Both the position numbers and the translations under genes were made by a program. This document shows positions 42,415-51,378 of a DNA stretch of 64,000 nt, in pieces. The notes beneath the pieces were generated by a model, which was given only the letters and a program-made list of their open reading frames with translations, had not been told where the DNA came from and made no database searches. How positions within the stretch are numbered: the stretch's first letter is position 1; every line of letters begins with the position of its first letter. Source of the stretch: an uncultured Anaerolineae bacterium (lineage in GTDB: Bacteria; Chloroflexota; Anaerolineae; Aggregatilineales; Phototrophicaceae); contig CALKJO010000009.1 in NCBI GenBank assembly GCA_937995825.1, positions 124,001 through 188,000 of the forward strand. The letters are read 5' to 3'.

Positions 42415-43827
42415 CTAACGCCCCATCACGCGTCCAACTGTATCGCAGGCTGGGCAGCCGCCGCCCGGACGGATCATCGCGTAGCCGCCCATCGGATCGG
42501 TCGCTGTGAAGAACGGGAAATCCACATTCCAGATGATCATCAGACGGACACGACCGCTCTGCGCAGACAGGGAAGCCGCCTCCGCCAGCCATGCGGCGTG
42601 CTGCGCGACCGTGGTGTTATTCGCCCACGCGAAGGCGGCTGGGATCGGCGTGTTGAAGCCCTCGCCAGACAGGTAGCCCAACTCTGTCCAGCAGACCGGC
42701 TTGCCGCCGAAGGGATTGAACCCGCGCGCCAGCATCGACCCAAAATAATAGGTCGGATAGCTGCCGCGCGGATCGCCGCTGGTGCGGCTCGGCGCGATGA
42801 TGCCTTCGTTGTAATGCAGCCCGACACAGTCCATGTACTGCGCCGCGCCCGCCTGCGCCATCTGCTGCATGAACACATCGTCATTGCAGCCCTGCGCCGT
42901 GCAGCCCGCCGCGCCAAAGAAGCCAGTCGGCGCGGGCGCGCCGCTGATCACAATCGTATTCGGATTTGCCGTCTTGATCGCGTTGAAAGCTGCTGCAAGC
43001 AGGCGTGTATAGCTCGCGCCATTGATCTGTCCGGCGGGCCATTCGCGGTCGATATTCGGCTCATTCCAGACCTCAATTGCATCTGCGCCAAGCCGCGCCA
43101 CACCCGCCACGAACTGCGCGTAGCTCTGAATGTAGCTGTCGAAGTTGGCGGCAAGCTGAGCTGGCTCGCCGACGATGCCGAGCAGAATCTTGAAGTTATT
43201 GGCGCGCGCCTGCTGGATCAAACCTGCCGCGCTGTTGGGGTCTTGACCAAGCGAATAGCGAAGCTGTTTCTTGACCCAAGTCATCCCGCTGCGGCGCATG
43301 GCGTTGACCGTGCCTGCGTTGAGTTCGAGAACATGCCCGCCGATCTCAAAGCCGCCCCTCGCGCCGCTGCCCGCCACTGGAGCCGGCAGATTGGGATCGA
43401 CGCTGCCAGGGCTTGCCGGCGCAGGTGCATTGACAGTCACCTCATCACAAGCGGTGACGATGGTTGCATCGAAGCTGGTGCGCCCCTCATAGCGGTTGCC
43501 CGTCAGCGATGTGATGACAAAGCGCCAGCCGAAATACAGCGGTCGGGTCTGCGCAACTTCGCTGACGCACGAGTCAATCCCGCCGACGAATTCCATTTCC
43601 TCGAACGTCCAGCGCCGGACAATCGTCAAATCCTCATTGAACTTCTCTTCGATGGCTGAGCGCGCGGCGGAGAACGCCAACCACAGCCGATCCGTGGGGG
43701 TCGGCGTAGGACTTTGAGCGCTGCTTGGGGTTGGAGCGCCGAACTGGATCAGCAGCGCCATCAGGAGCGCAGATACTGCCAAACTCACCCAGAGAAAACG
43801 CTGCGAATGACGACCTGTTTGGTTCAT
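42415..43827 (-). CDS. Secreted GH-A-clan (TIM-barrel) glycoside hydrolase-like protein
   Basis: A 470-residue exported protein. The signal peptide (hydrophobic core SLAVSALLMALLIQFG, about 12-30) ends near PSSA/QSP. A beta-rich N-terminal region with two cysteines leads to the TIM barrel, in which IEVWNEPNIDREW provides the NEP acid/base glutamate and CWTELGYLSGEG a candidate nucleophile glutamate. Several cysteines near FGAAGCTAQGCNDD and GGGCPACDTV suggest disulfides. ATG 43827 is preferred; a further-upstream start would give a long leader. Related proteins act on beta-glycans or glycosaminoglycans. The protein at 51.4-52.8 kb is a distant relative. The substrate is unknown. Confidence 0.78.
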   Translation of the reverse strand: MNQTGRHSQRFLWVSLAVSALLMALLIQFGAPTPSSAQSPTPTPTDRLWLAFSAARSAIEEKFNEDLTIVRRWTFEEMEFVGGIDSCVSEVAQTRPLYFGWRFVITSLTGNRYEGRTSFDATIVTACDEVTVNAPAPASPGSVDPNLPAPVAGSGARGGFEIGGHVLELNAGTVNAMRRSGMTWVKKQLRYSLGQDPNSAAGLIQQARANNFKILLGIVGEPAQLAANFDSYIQSYAQFVAGVARLGADAIEVWNEPNIDREWPAGQINGASYTRLLAAAFNAIKTANPNTIVISGAPAPTGFFGAAGCTAQGCNDDVFMQQMAQAGAAQYMDCVGLHYNEGIIAPSRTSGDPRGSYPTYYFGSMLARGFNPFGGKPVCWTELGYLSGEGFNTPIPAAFAWANNTTVAQHAAWLAEAASLSAQSGRVRLMIIWNVDFPFFTATDPMGGYAMIRPGGGCPACDTVGRVMGR

Positions 43828-43996
43828 AATTGGTTGATAACCCTCATCACTTTCCAGCAATTCGCCTAGAGCGCGCTTCACTGTTCGCTGCACAAGCGGG
43901 CGCGTCAAAACAACGATCAACTGTGACTAAGCGCAGCATAGCTTACACGACGCCGCCTCGAAAAGCTAGAATCGTCTGGAAAGCGTAGGTTTTGTC

Positions 43997-45361
43997 TCAG
44001 TCACTGCCCAGTGCAGCAGCGTCTTGGCGAAGCAGCGCAAGTCGATCCAGCAAGGCGGTCTCCCCGCGCGACTCCAGGATTTGCTCAACCGCATCCATCA
44101 TCTCGATCAGCGCAGCACTGGCAAACTGTCCACCGTCGGATTTCAGCAGCATCCGCGCCTCTTCATCGCTGGAGGTCGACAGCAGTTGGTTGACAAAGCG
44201 CAGCTCCGGCTGCATATTGGCGTCGAGAAACGCTATGATACGGTTGTAAATGTCGCGCAGGCGTGTTTCCATTTGTCGATCCCCGCGCCGCCGCGCCTGC
44301 TGCATATTCGCAGTCAGCACCGCCATCAGCGCATCGTCGATCATGTCCGCATTGGCGCGCAGCATCGCGTCTGGGTCGGGATGATTGACCAGCGCCTGAA
44401 GGAAACTCGCCGCATTCTGCATCGCAGCCTGCGCCTGCTGATCGATCACTGCGATATATTCGCGCATCAGCTCGCCAACCATCTCTATCGAGGGACGTGC
44501 AGACGTCAGCGCTTGACCGATGCGCGACATCAGTTGGTTGAAAAATTCGTCATCCAGCGCCGGACGCACCAGCGCGACGAGCGCTTGAAGATAATCTTCA
44601 CGCTCCTCAAGTTCCCCATAGCGAATTGCCAGATCGAGCAGTTCGGCGCGGTCTGCCTCTTCCGGAAGCGCGTCCAGATCGGCGCTGACCGCCGCGATGA
44701 TCGCGTCCTGGCGCTCCAAGCGCGCCTGAAGGCGTCTGCCAAAGCTGGAATGGGCGACGACCATCTGCTGAACCTGGAGAATCTGCTCGGCAGCAGCGCG
44801 CTGATCCTCCTGCGCCAAACGCTGCGCCATCAGGCTCATAAGCTGGATAAAGCGAAGATCAACCTTGTCATCGATCCCGGCAATCACCGCCGGCAGGTCT
44901 GCTTGTGGCGTGCGGATCAGCGTTTCGATGAGCTGGGCGCGAGCGCGCTGCTCATCCATCATCTCCGGAGTTACGCCGTCCGCCTGCAAAATCTGATCGA
45001 TCAAGCTCTGCATCGTGAGCGCCTGCCGAGGCTGGAAAATATAGCCCTTGATCGACTCGCGCGGAAGCGCGGCGGTCAGCTCGCGCATCAGCTCGCCGAC
45101 TGCTTTCTCCTGCTGATCTTTGGTCAGGTTGAGTTCCATCGGCACAAACGTGATCAGGAGTTCTTTCGCGCCGTCATGATAGATCAATGGAGATGCAAGG
45201 GTGACAGGTGTCCGGCACTGGGGGCAAATTTGCTGGTTGAGATGCCCGGACAGCAGCTGTATTTTCGCCTCCGGGTTGCGACCAGCATCGATCAGCGTCT
45301 CAATAGTCGCGGGGAAAATCTGCCCGCAGCTTGGGCATTGCAGCGTAATACGTTTTGGCAT
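43997..45361 (-). CDS. CpXC-domain protein
   Basis: A 454-residue protein starting with a zinc-ribbon-like CpXC domain: ITLQCPSCGQIFPATIETLIDAG (cysteines 9 and 12), then QQICPQCRTPVTLASPLIYHD with another Cys pair near 46-49. The remaining about 370 residues are helical, with repeated coiled-coil stretches (QRAAAEQILQVQQMV, DIYNRIIAFLD) and no catalytic motif that I see. CpXC proteins are poorly characterised and often lie with signalling genes. It starts only seven bases after the histidine-kinase stop, so the two form an operon; a sensor-partner or output role is inference. Confidence 0.8.
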   Translation of the reverse strand: MPKRITLQCPSCGQIFPATIETLIDAGRNPEAKIQLLSGHLNQQICPQCRTPVTLASPLIYHDGAKELLITFVPMELNLTKDQQEKAVGELMRELTAALPRESIKGYIFQPRQALTMQSLIDQILQADGVTPEMMDEQRARAQLIETLIRTPQADLPAVIAGIDDKVDLRFIQLMSLMAQRLAQEDQRAAAEQILQVQQMVVAHSSFGRRLQARLERQDAIIAAVSADLDALPEEADRAELLDLAIRYGELEEREDYLQALVALVRPALDDEFFNQLMSRIGQALTSARPSIEMVGELMREYIAVIDQQAQAAMQNAASFLQALVNHPDPDAMLRANADMIDDALMAVLTANMQQARRRGDRQMETRLRDIYNRIIAFLDANMQPELRFVNQLLSTSSDEEARMLLKSDGGQFASAALIEMMDAVEQILESRGETALLDRLALLRQDAAALGSD

Positions 45362-45368
45362 GAGAGTC

Positions 45369-46946
45369 CTATCTGATATGCTCCGCGTGCAGCGGGAGCG
45401 AAAAATAGAAAGTGGAGCCGTGTCCAAGCTGGCTGTCAACGCCGATCTGTCCGCCGTGCGCCTCCACAATGGCTTTCGCCAGGAACAAACCCAAACCGGT
45501 TCCCTGCGTCTTGCGGCTCAGCGCGCCATCCACGCGGTAAAAACGCTCAAACACACGCTCGCGGTCGCGCTCCGACAGCCCAACACCCGGATCGCGGACA
45601 TAAATCGTCACACGGTCGCCGTCGCAATGTCCGCCAACCTCAATCATACCGCCATCTGGCGAATATTTGATGGCATTGCCGATCAGATTATCAATCACCT
45701 GGCGGAGCCGCACTTCATCCCCTTCAACAGCGGGGAAATTCGGCGGAAAATCCAGCTTGAACTCGTGGATACGCGTGCTGTTGCTGAAGCGTTCAACCGC
45801 GCGCGCCGCCAGCCAATCCAGATGCACATCGCTGAACTGAAGATCAATCCCCCCGTCCGCTTGCAGCCGGCTGGCAGTCAGCAAGTTGAGAATCAGGCTG
45901 GTCAGCCGATCCGACTCCTCCTCGATCACGCCCGCATACTCGCGCACCATCGCCGCATCCCATTCGACATCATCGCGCCGCAGCGTTGCCGCATAGCCTT
46001 TAATCAGGGCGACCGGTGTCTTCAGCTCATGGGAAACGGTGGAGATGAACATATTCTGCATCTCCTGTGCCTGACGAAAATTGCTGATGTCGCGAACATT
46101 GGCAATGATATTGGAGACATTCCCATCGGCGTCGAACAACGCTGCATAGACGATGCCCAAGCTCAACGTCAGCCCATCCGCGCGCCGTAAATCGCCCTCG
46201 ACATAGACCGTTTCATCGCTGTCCGGCTTGAAGATGCCATCGGCAAGAGCGCGCCGCAGATCGCCCGTTTCGACTTTTTTCCAGGCGATAACCTCGTCCA
46301 GATCGCGCCCGACCGCATTATCCGTCGTCCAGCCGGTCATGCGCTCCAAAGCGCGGTTGAAAGAGAGGATGCGCAGTTCCGAGTCGAGGATCATCACGCC
46401 GTCGGCGCTGTGCTGGACAATCGCCGCCAGCCGCCGCCGCTCCTGGTCGATGCGCTCATAAAGCTGCGCATTGTGGACAGCAATCGCCGCCTGATCGGCG
46501 AAGCTCTGCAACACCTGAAACTCATCCGGCGTCGAACTGCCTGAATACGAGCGGAAGACGATCAGCAGACCGAGCGGTTCGCCCGCGATCACCAGCGGCA
46601 GCGCAAAGGTCTGGCGCATTTCAGCGTCGAGCGCCCCCGCCATCTCCTTCAGCCGGCTGTCCAGCCAGGCATAGGTGATTTTGTCCGGCGCGTCTGCAAA
46701 CAGATCGTGAAACTGGGCTTTCAATGCCGGCATTCGCTCGGCGTCAACGCCCATCGCAGCGCGAATACGGTAGATGCCAGTTGCATCGCGCAGCGCGACC
46801 ACCCCAACCTGACCTGCCAGCATCACCAGAGACGCATTGAGAACGCGGCGCAGCACCTCGTTCAACTCCAGTTGAGCGGTGATAGCGCGCGAAATTTCGA
46901 GCAGAAAATCGCGCTGACGAACGCGGAAATCCCATAAAGCGAGCAT
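45369..46946 (-). CDS. GAF-PAS sensor histidine kinase
   Basis: A 525-residue soluble or membrane-associated kinase with no membrane segment. Order: GAF domain (about 20-165), PAS domain (about 178-290, DSELRILSFNRALERMTGWT), HisKA with His306 in FISTVSHELKTPVALIKGY, then the HATPase domain with NLIGNAIKYSPDGG, DPGVGLSERDRERVFERFYR and GTGLGLFLAKAIVEAHGG. ATG 46946 is chosen; the longer start at 47126 would cross the mutS promoter and start region. An extended -10 (TGCTAGACT) lies seven bases upstream, with no Shine-Dalgarno. No response regulator is adjacent. It is divergent from mutS. Confidence 0.93.
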   Translation of the reverse strand: MLALWDFRVRQRDFLLEISRAITAQLELNEVLRRVLNASLVMLAGQVGVVALRDATGIYRIRAAMGVDAERMPALKAQFHDLFADAPDKITYAWLDSRLKEMAGALDAEMRQTFALPLVIAGEPLGLLIVFRSYSGSSTPDEFQVLQSFADQAAIAVHNAQLYERIDQERRRLAAIVQHSADGVMILDSELRILSFNRALERMTGWTTDNAVGRDLDEVIAWKKVETGDLRRALADGIFKPDSDETVYVEGDLRRADGLTLSLGIVYAALFDADGNVSNIIANVRDISNFRQAQEMQNMFISTVSHELKTPVALIKGYAATLRRDDVEWDAAMVREYAGVIEEESDRLTSLILNLLTASRLQADGGIDLQFSDVHLDWLAARAVERFSNSTRIHEFKLDFPPNFPAVEGDEVRLRQVIDNLIGNAIKYSPDGGMIEVGGHCDGDRVTIYVRDPGVGLSERDRERVFERFYRVDGALSRKTQGTGLGLFLAKAIVEAHGGQIGVDSQLGHGSTFYFSLPLHAEHIR

Positions 46947-46953
46947 ACCGATT

Positions 46954-46962
46954 AGTCTAGCA
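46954..46962 (-). promoter_or_regulatory. Possible leaderless promoter for the histidine kinase gene
   Basis: Minus strand TGCTAGACT: TGn plus TAGACT (4/6). Seven bases separate it from the ATG, and no Shine-Dalgarno is visible between them. Confidence 0.35.
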
Positions 46963-46997
46963 CACAGATCATATGAGATGAGTTTGAATCGACAGGA

Positions 46998-47026
46998 TTG
47001 TCGAACAGAATGCTTCTCGCTAGAAT
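46998..47026 (+). promoter_or_regulatory. Promoter of mutS
   Basis: TTGTCG (4/6), 17-base spacer, TAGAAT (5/6). The -10 ends 35 bases before the mutS ATG. Confidence 0.6.
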
Positions 47027-47061
47027 ACGTGTTCTTCAATGACGTTGCGAGATGAAGCCTG

Positions 47062-49671
47062 ATGAACGACCTCACCCCGATGCGGCGGCAGTATTTGCAG
47101 TTCAAAAATGAATACCCCGACTGCATTTTGTTGTTTCGATTGGGTGACTTTTATGAGACCTTTGACGACGATGCTGAAACCGTCGCCCGCGAACTGGACA
47201 TCACCCTCACCAGCCGTCCAGTCAGCAAGAATCAGCGAGTTCCGATGGCGGGCGTCCCCCAGCATGCGGTTGAGAGCTATGTCGCGCGCTTGATCGAAAA
47301 GGGCTTCCACGTCGCTATCTGCGATCAGGTCAGTGAGCCAGATGGACGCGGAATCGTCGAGCGCGAAGTGACGCGCGTGATCACACCAGGGACGATCATC
47401 GAGCCAAATCTGCTCAAAGACGACAAGCCGAATTATCTGATGGCGATCCTGCCTGTGGGCAATGTCGAAGCAGGGCAGTGGAGTGCAGCCGGGGTCGCTT
47501 ACTGCGACATCACGACGGGCGAATTCGCTGTGACCGAGCTTTCCGGCGAGAACACGGCGCTGCTCATGCTGGAGGAGCTGGCGCGGCTGACTCCGCGCGA
47601 AGTGCTGCTGCCGCAGACATGGGCAGAACGCGGCGTCACCTTTCCGCGCGAAATCAGTGTGACGGTGGTGCCGGACTGGAAATTTGAATACAAGACGGCG
47701 GAGACAGCGCTGACGGCGCACTTTCGCGTTCGCACGCTCGATGGCTACGGCGTCAAAGGCATGACCGCTGGGATCGGCGCGGCGGGCGCGATACTGCTTT
47801 ATGTCCAGCAGACTCAGCGCGGTCGGCTGGCGCAGCTCAGCACACTGCGCGCTTACTCCACTGCCAGCTTTATGGTGTTGGATCAGTTCACGCGCCGCAA
47901 TCTCGAACTGACCGAGACGCTCTACTCCCGCGAAGCGAAAGGCAGCTTGCTCGGCGTGCTAGATCGCACGGTGACCGCAATGGGGGCGCGGCTGCTGCGG
48001 GCATGGATCACGCAGCCCCTGCTTGACCTTCCACGGCTGAATGCTCGCCTCGATGCAGTGGAGGCGCTGACCAGAGATGAGCCGCTGCGCGCTGAGATTC
48101 GCGGCGTGTTGAAGGGCATGATCGACCTGGAACGCCTGACCAACCGACTGCTGATCGGGCGCGTCAATCCGCGCGATCTGATCGCACTGCGGGCAGGTCT
48201 GGATAAAGTGCCAGCGCTGCGAACGCTGATCAGCCCGCTCAGCCCGCTGGCAGCGCTCAGAGAACGTCTGGACCCGTGCGACGACGCGCGCGATCTGATC
48301 CGGCGCGCCATCACGGACGATCCGCCAGCGGCGCTGAATGCGATGGGCGTGATCCGCCCTGACTACTCCGAAGAACTGGCGCAGGTCTTGAACGCAACAC
48401 AGCAGGCGCGGGACTGGATCGCCAATCTGGAGTCGGTTGAGCGTCGGCGGACGGGGATCGCGTCGCTCAAGGTGGGCTATAATAAGAACTTCGGCTACTT
48501 CATCGAGATCACCCACGCCAACGTCGGCAAAGTCCCCGATAATTACATGCGCAAGCAGACGCTTGTTAACGCCGAGCGCTATATCACGCCTGAACTCAAG
48601 GACTACGAGACCCAGGTTCTGAACGCGGAAGCACAGATTCTCGATCTTGAACGCCGCCTGTTTGATGATGTGTGTAAGCAGCTTGCGGGGCATACCGAAA
48701 AGCTGCTCACAACGGCGCGGGCATTGGCGCACCTGGACGTGTTCACCGCACTGGCGGATGTCGCAGTGCGCGAGGGCTACACCCGCCCGACTCTGACTGA
48801 GGATGATCTGCTGATTATTCGTGATGGACGGCATCCGGTCGTCGAAGGACTGCTGCCCGACGGTGGACGCTACACCCCCAATGACACCCATTTTGACACG
48901 ATGTCGCGCATCCATATCATCACCGGACCGAACATGTCCGGCAAATCGACCTACATCCGCCAGGTGGCGCTGATCGCGCTGATGGCGCAGATCGGCAGTT
49001 TCGTGCCGGCGGATGAAGCGACCATCGGACTGGTGGATCGGATTTTCGCCCGCATCGGCGCGCATGATGAAATCCATGCGGGTTACAGCACCTTCATGGT
49101 CGAGATGGTGGAAACGGCGCGCCTGCTCTCCGGCAGCACGCGGCGCAGCCTGCTGATTCTCGATGAAGTCGGGCGCGGGACATCGACCTACGACGGACTC
49201 GCCATCGCCCGTGCGGTGATCGAGTACATTCACAACGATCCGCGCCTGAACTGCCGCACGCTGTTCGCCACGCACTATCATGAGCTGATCGAACTGCCGA
49301 ACATTCTGCCGCGCGCCCGCAATTTCAGCGCGGCGGTGAGTGAAGTCAAAGGCGAGATCGTCTTCACACACAAGATCGTCCCTGGAGGCGCAGATCGCAG
49401 CTACGGCGTGCATGTGGCGCAGATCGCAGGGATGCCCCGCCCAGTCATCGACCGCGCATCAGAGCTGCTGCGCCAGCTCGAAGCTAACGGCAGCCGCTTT
49501 GAGCTGCCGACGACTCGTCAGCGGCGTGAGAACCCAGCGCAGCTCAAGATGTTCGACGATCAGCCGCATCCCGTGCTGGCGCTGCTGCGCGATCTGAACG
49601 TAGACGCGCTCAGCCCCATTGAAGCGCTGACCAAGCTTTACGAACTGAAAAAAATGGCGCAGGATCGCTGA
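47062..49671 (+). CDS. mutS: DNA mismatch repair protein MutS
   Basis: An 869-residue mismatch-recognition ATPase. N-terminal mismatch-binding domain I has LLFRLGDFYETFDDDA (FxE motif). The connector, lever, clamp and core domains follow (CDITTGEFAVTEL, IANLESVERRRTGIASLKVGYNKNFGYFIEITHAN). The ATPase domain has Walker A GPNMSGKSTYIRQ, Walker B LLILDEVGRGTSTYDG and LFATHYHEL. The C-terminal helix-turn-helix ends the protein. Length and motifs are those of canonical MutS1, so a full mismatch-repair role is expected with MutL, which is not in the window. The gene is divergent from the histidine kinase. Confidence 0.98.
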   Translation: MNDLTPMRRQYLQFKNEYPDCILLFRLGDFYETFDDDAETVARELDITLTSRPVSKNQRVPMAGVPQHAVESYVARLIEKGFHVAICDQVSEPDGRGIVEREVTRVITPGTIIEPNLLKDDKPNYLMAILPVGNVEAGQWSAAGVAYCDITTGEFAVTELSGENTALLMLEELARLTPREVLLPQTWAERGVTFPREISVTVVPDWKFEYKTAETALTAHFRVRTLDGYGVKGMTAGIGAAGAILLYVQQTQRGRLAQLSTLRAYSTASFMVLDQFTRRNLELTETLYSREAKGSLLGVLDRTVTAMGARLLRAWITQPLLDLPRLNARLDAVEALTRDEPLRAEIRGVLKGMIDLERLTNRLLIGRVNPRDLIALRAGLDKVPALRTLISPLSPLAALRERLDPCDDARDLIRRAITDDPPAALNAMGVIRPDYSEELAQVLNATQQARDWIANLESVERRRTGIASLKVGYNKNFGYFIEITHANVGKVPDNYMRKQTLVNAERYITPELKDYETQVLNAEAQILDLERRLFDDVCKQLAGHTEKLLTTARALAHLDVFTALADVAVREGYTRPTLTEDDLLIIRDGRHPVVEGLLPDGGRYTPNDTHFDTMSRIHIITGPNMSGKSTYIRQVALIALMAQIGSFVPADEATIGLVDRIFARIGAHDEIHAGYSTFMVEMVETARLLSGSTRRSLLILDEVGRGTSTYDGLAIARAVIEYIHNDPRLNCRTLFATHYHELIELPNILPRARNFSAAVSEVKGEIVFTHKIVPGGADRSYGVHVAQIAGMPRPVIDRASELLRQLEANGSRFELPTTRQRRENPAQLKMFDDQPHPVLALLRDLNVDALSPIEALTKLYELKKMAQDR

Positions 49672-49747
49672 TCCGCCTCTCATTTACGGTTTAAGCATGG
49701 ACTGCAAGATGATCATGACCTGATGTCAGTTTGTTAAGGATGCAGCC

Positions 49748-50368
49748 ATGACCGATTTTCCCGCTGAATATTTCAGCAGGCAGGACAGCAGCGATGATGC
49801 GCTTTTCTACCAGGTCGCCCGCAAAGTCGTTCACATTGACGACGGCGCGATCAAGGCGCTGAGCGACCAGTTCAGCGCGCTTTTGCCGAAAAACGCGGTC
49901 ATCCTTGACCTGATGAGCAGTTGGCGCTCGCATTTGCCGCCCCAGCTCAAGCCGACGCGCGTCGTGGGATTAGGGATGAACGCCGAAGAGATGGCAGACA
50001 ACCCAGCACTGACTGAATACGTCGTTCACAATTTGAACAAAAACCCGAATCTCCCTTTTGAGGATGGAGAGTTCGACGCAGCAATCTGCACCGTATCGGT
50101 GCAGTATCTTCAGCGTCCGATTGAAGTCTTTCGAGAAGTCGGGCGGGTGTGCAAACCCGGCGCGCCGTTCATCGTGTCCTTCAGCAACCGCTGTTTTCCC
50201 ACCAAAGCGGTCGCGGTGTGGCTCAGCACAACGGACAACCAGCATATGGCGCTGGTCGCCCGTTACTTCGAGGATGCAGGGAACTGGTCTGACATTCGGG
50301 CTTGGGCAAAGCCGCGCAAAATCGGCGGCGATCCGCTCTATCTGGTCTGGGCGAAGCATAAGGGATAA
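49748..50368 (+). CDS. SAM-dependent methyltransferase (type-11-like)
   Basis: A 206-residue protein with a divergent class I SAM fold: AVILDLMSSWRSHLP (motif I position, lacking the usual GxGxG), VVGLGMNAEEMA and LPFEDGEFDAAICTVSVQYLQRPIEVFREVGRVCKPGAPFIVSFSN. The changed motif I means SAM binding must be checked. It starts 76 bases after mutS and is followed by a convergent DUF1385 gene. GTTAAGGATG upstream of the ATG gives a likely ribosome-binding site. No substrate can be assigned. Confidence 0.8.
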   Translation: MTDFPAEYFSRQDSSDDALFYQVARKVVHIDDGAIKALSDQFSALLPKNAVILDLMSSWRSHLPPQLKPTRVVGLGMNAEEMADNPALTEYVVHNLNKNPNLPFEDGEFDAAICTVSVQYLQRPIEVFREVGRVCKPGAPFIVSFSNRCFPTKAVAVWLSTTDNQHMALVARYFEDAGNWSDIRAWAKPRKIGGDPLYLVWAKHKG

Positions 50369-50373
50369 TCACG

Positions 50374-51378
50374 TCAGTCAGCGCTCGCCGTGACCGCAGG
50401 AGTCGGCTCCGGCTCTGGTTCCTGAATCACCCTTTCTGACACCAGCACGCGCTTGAACGCCGCAATCGCCACTTCGATCATGCCCAGATCGGGCTGGCGC
50501 GTCGTGAGATGCTGAAGCGCCAAGTTAGGGATGATGATAATGCGGACAATCGGGTTGCGCATGTTCTTTGCTGTGAAGCGGATCAGCTCATAGGCGATGC
50601 CCGCGATCACCGGGATCAAAACAACCCGCGAGAGCAGCAGCAGTAAAAACGGCGGACGCCCGAACAGCGAAAACACCAGCACGCTGACGAATGCGACCGT
50701 CAGCAGGAACGCTGTGCCGCAGCGCGGATGCTCAATCGGATACTGCGCTACCACTTCGGGAGTCAGCTCTGCGCCAGCTTCATAGGCGTTGATCGTTTTG
50801 TGTTCCGCGCCGTGATAGCCGAACAGCCGCTTGACATCCGGCATTAGGCTGATCAAGCTGATATAGGCGATCAGGATGGTGAGCTGGATCACGCCCTCGA
50901 TCAGGTTGACCAAGAAGGGGTATGCCTGCAATCCCCAAAGCCGCTCGATGCCGGTCGCAGCGGAAGTCGGCAAGATAAAAAACAGACCGACTCCCATCGC
51001 CAGCGAGATCGCCAGCGTGCCATAACCGAGCGGTCCGTTGAAAATCGAGCTGGCATCTTGCTTCTCTGCGCCTCCGGCAGCCGGCGCGCCGTCTTTTTCT
51101 TCCTCTGCCAGCGCCACATCCGCCGACCACAGCAGCGCGCGCGTCCCTAAGCCGAGCGCATCCCACAGTCCGACCAGACCGCGCACGAACGGAGTCTTGC
51201 TGATCCAGCCGCGATAGAGGGTGGCATTAAGCGGCTGCTCATGGATGACGATCTCGCCCCTCCCATCCTTAGACAGCTTGCGCACGGCAATCGCCGCTTT
51301 ATGCGCGCCGCGCATCATCACGCCTTCGATCACCGCCTGACCGCCGTAAGAAAACTGCTTTGGTGCTTTAGCTTCCAT
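50374..51378 (-). CDS. DUF1385 (YqhQ-type) predicted metal-dependent membrane protein
   Basis: A 334-residue protein. YGGQAVIEGVMMRG at the N-terminus and FGYHGAEHKTINAYEAG in the second half are the family signatures; the conserved His/Glu/Asp could bind a metal. Four or more hydrophobic segments (about 115-135, 145-170, 210-235, 240-260) place it in the membrane. The family is widely conserved in Gram-positive and Chloroflexota genomes, function unproven. Its ATG lies 11 bases inside the preceding GH-A gene end, so it is cotranscribed with that gene and recJ. Confidence 0.9.
   Translation of the reverse strand: MEAKAPKQFSYGGQAVIEGVMMRGAHKAAIAVRKLSKDGRGEIVIHEQPLNATLYRGWISKTPFVRGLVGLWDALGLGTRALLWSADVALAEEEKDGAPAAGGAEKQDASSIFNGPLGYGTLAISLAMGVGLFFILPTSAATGIERLWGLQAYPFLVNLIEGVIQLTILIAYISLISLMPDVKRLFGYHGAEHKTINAYEAGAELTPEVVAQYPIEHPRCGTAFLLTVAFVSVLVFSLFGRPPFLLLLLSRVVLIPVIAGIAYELIRFTAKNMRNPIVRIIIIPNLALQHLTTRQPDLGMIEVAIAAFKRVLVSERVIQEPEPEPTPAVTASAD

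Noticed and set aside
44024..45376. Long plus-strand reading frame opposite the CpXC gene
   Set aside because: It is a shadow of the CpXC gene, whose zinc-ribbon motif is unambiguous; no family signal on the plus strand.
36929..46946. Assumption that the regulator at 37 kb and the kinase at 46 kb are a cognate pair
   Set aside because: They are about 8 kb apart with unrelated operons between them; no sequence feature demonstrates pairing.
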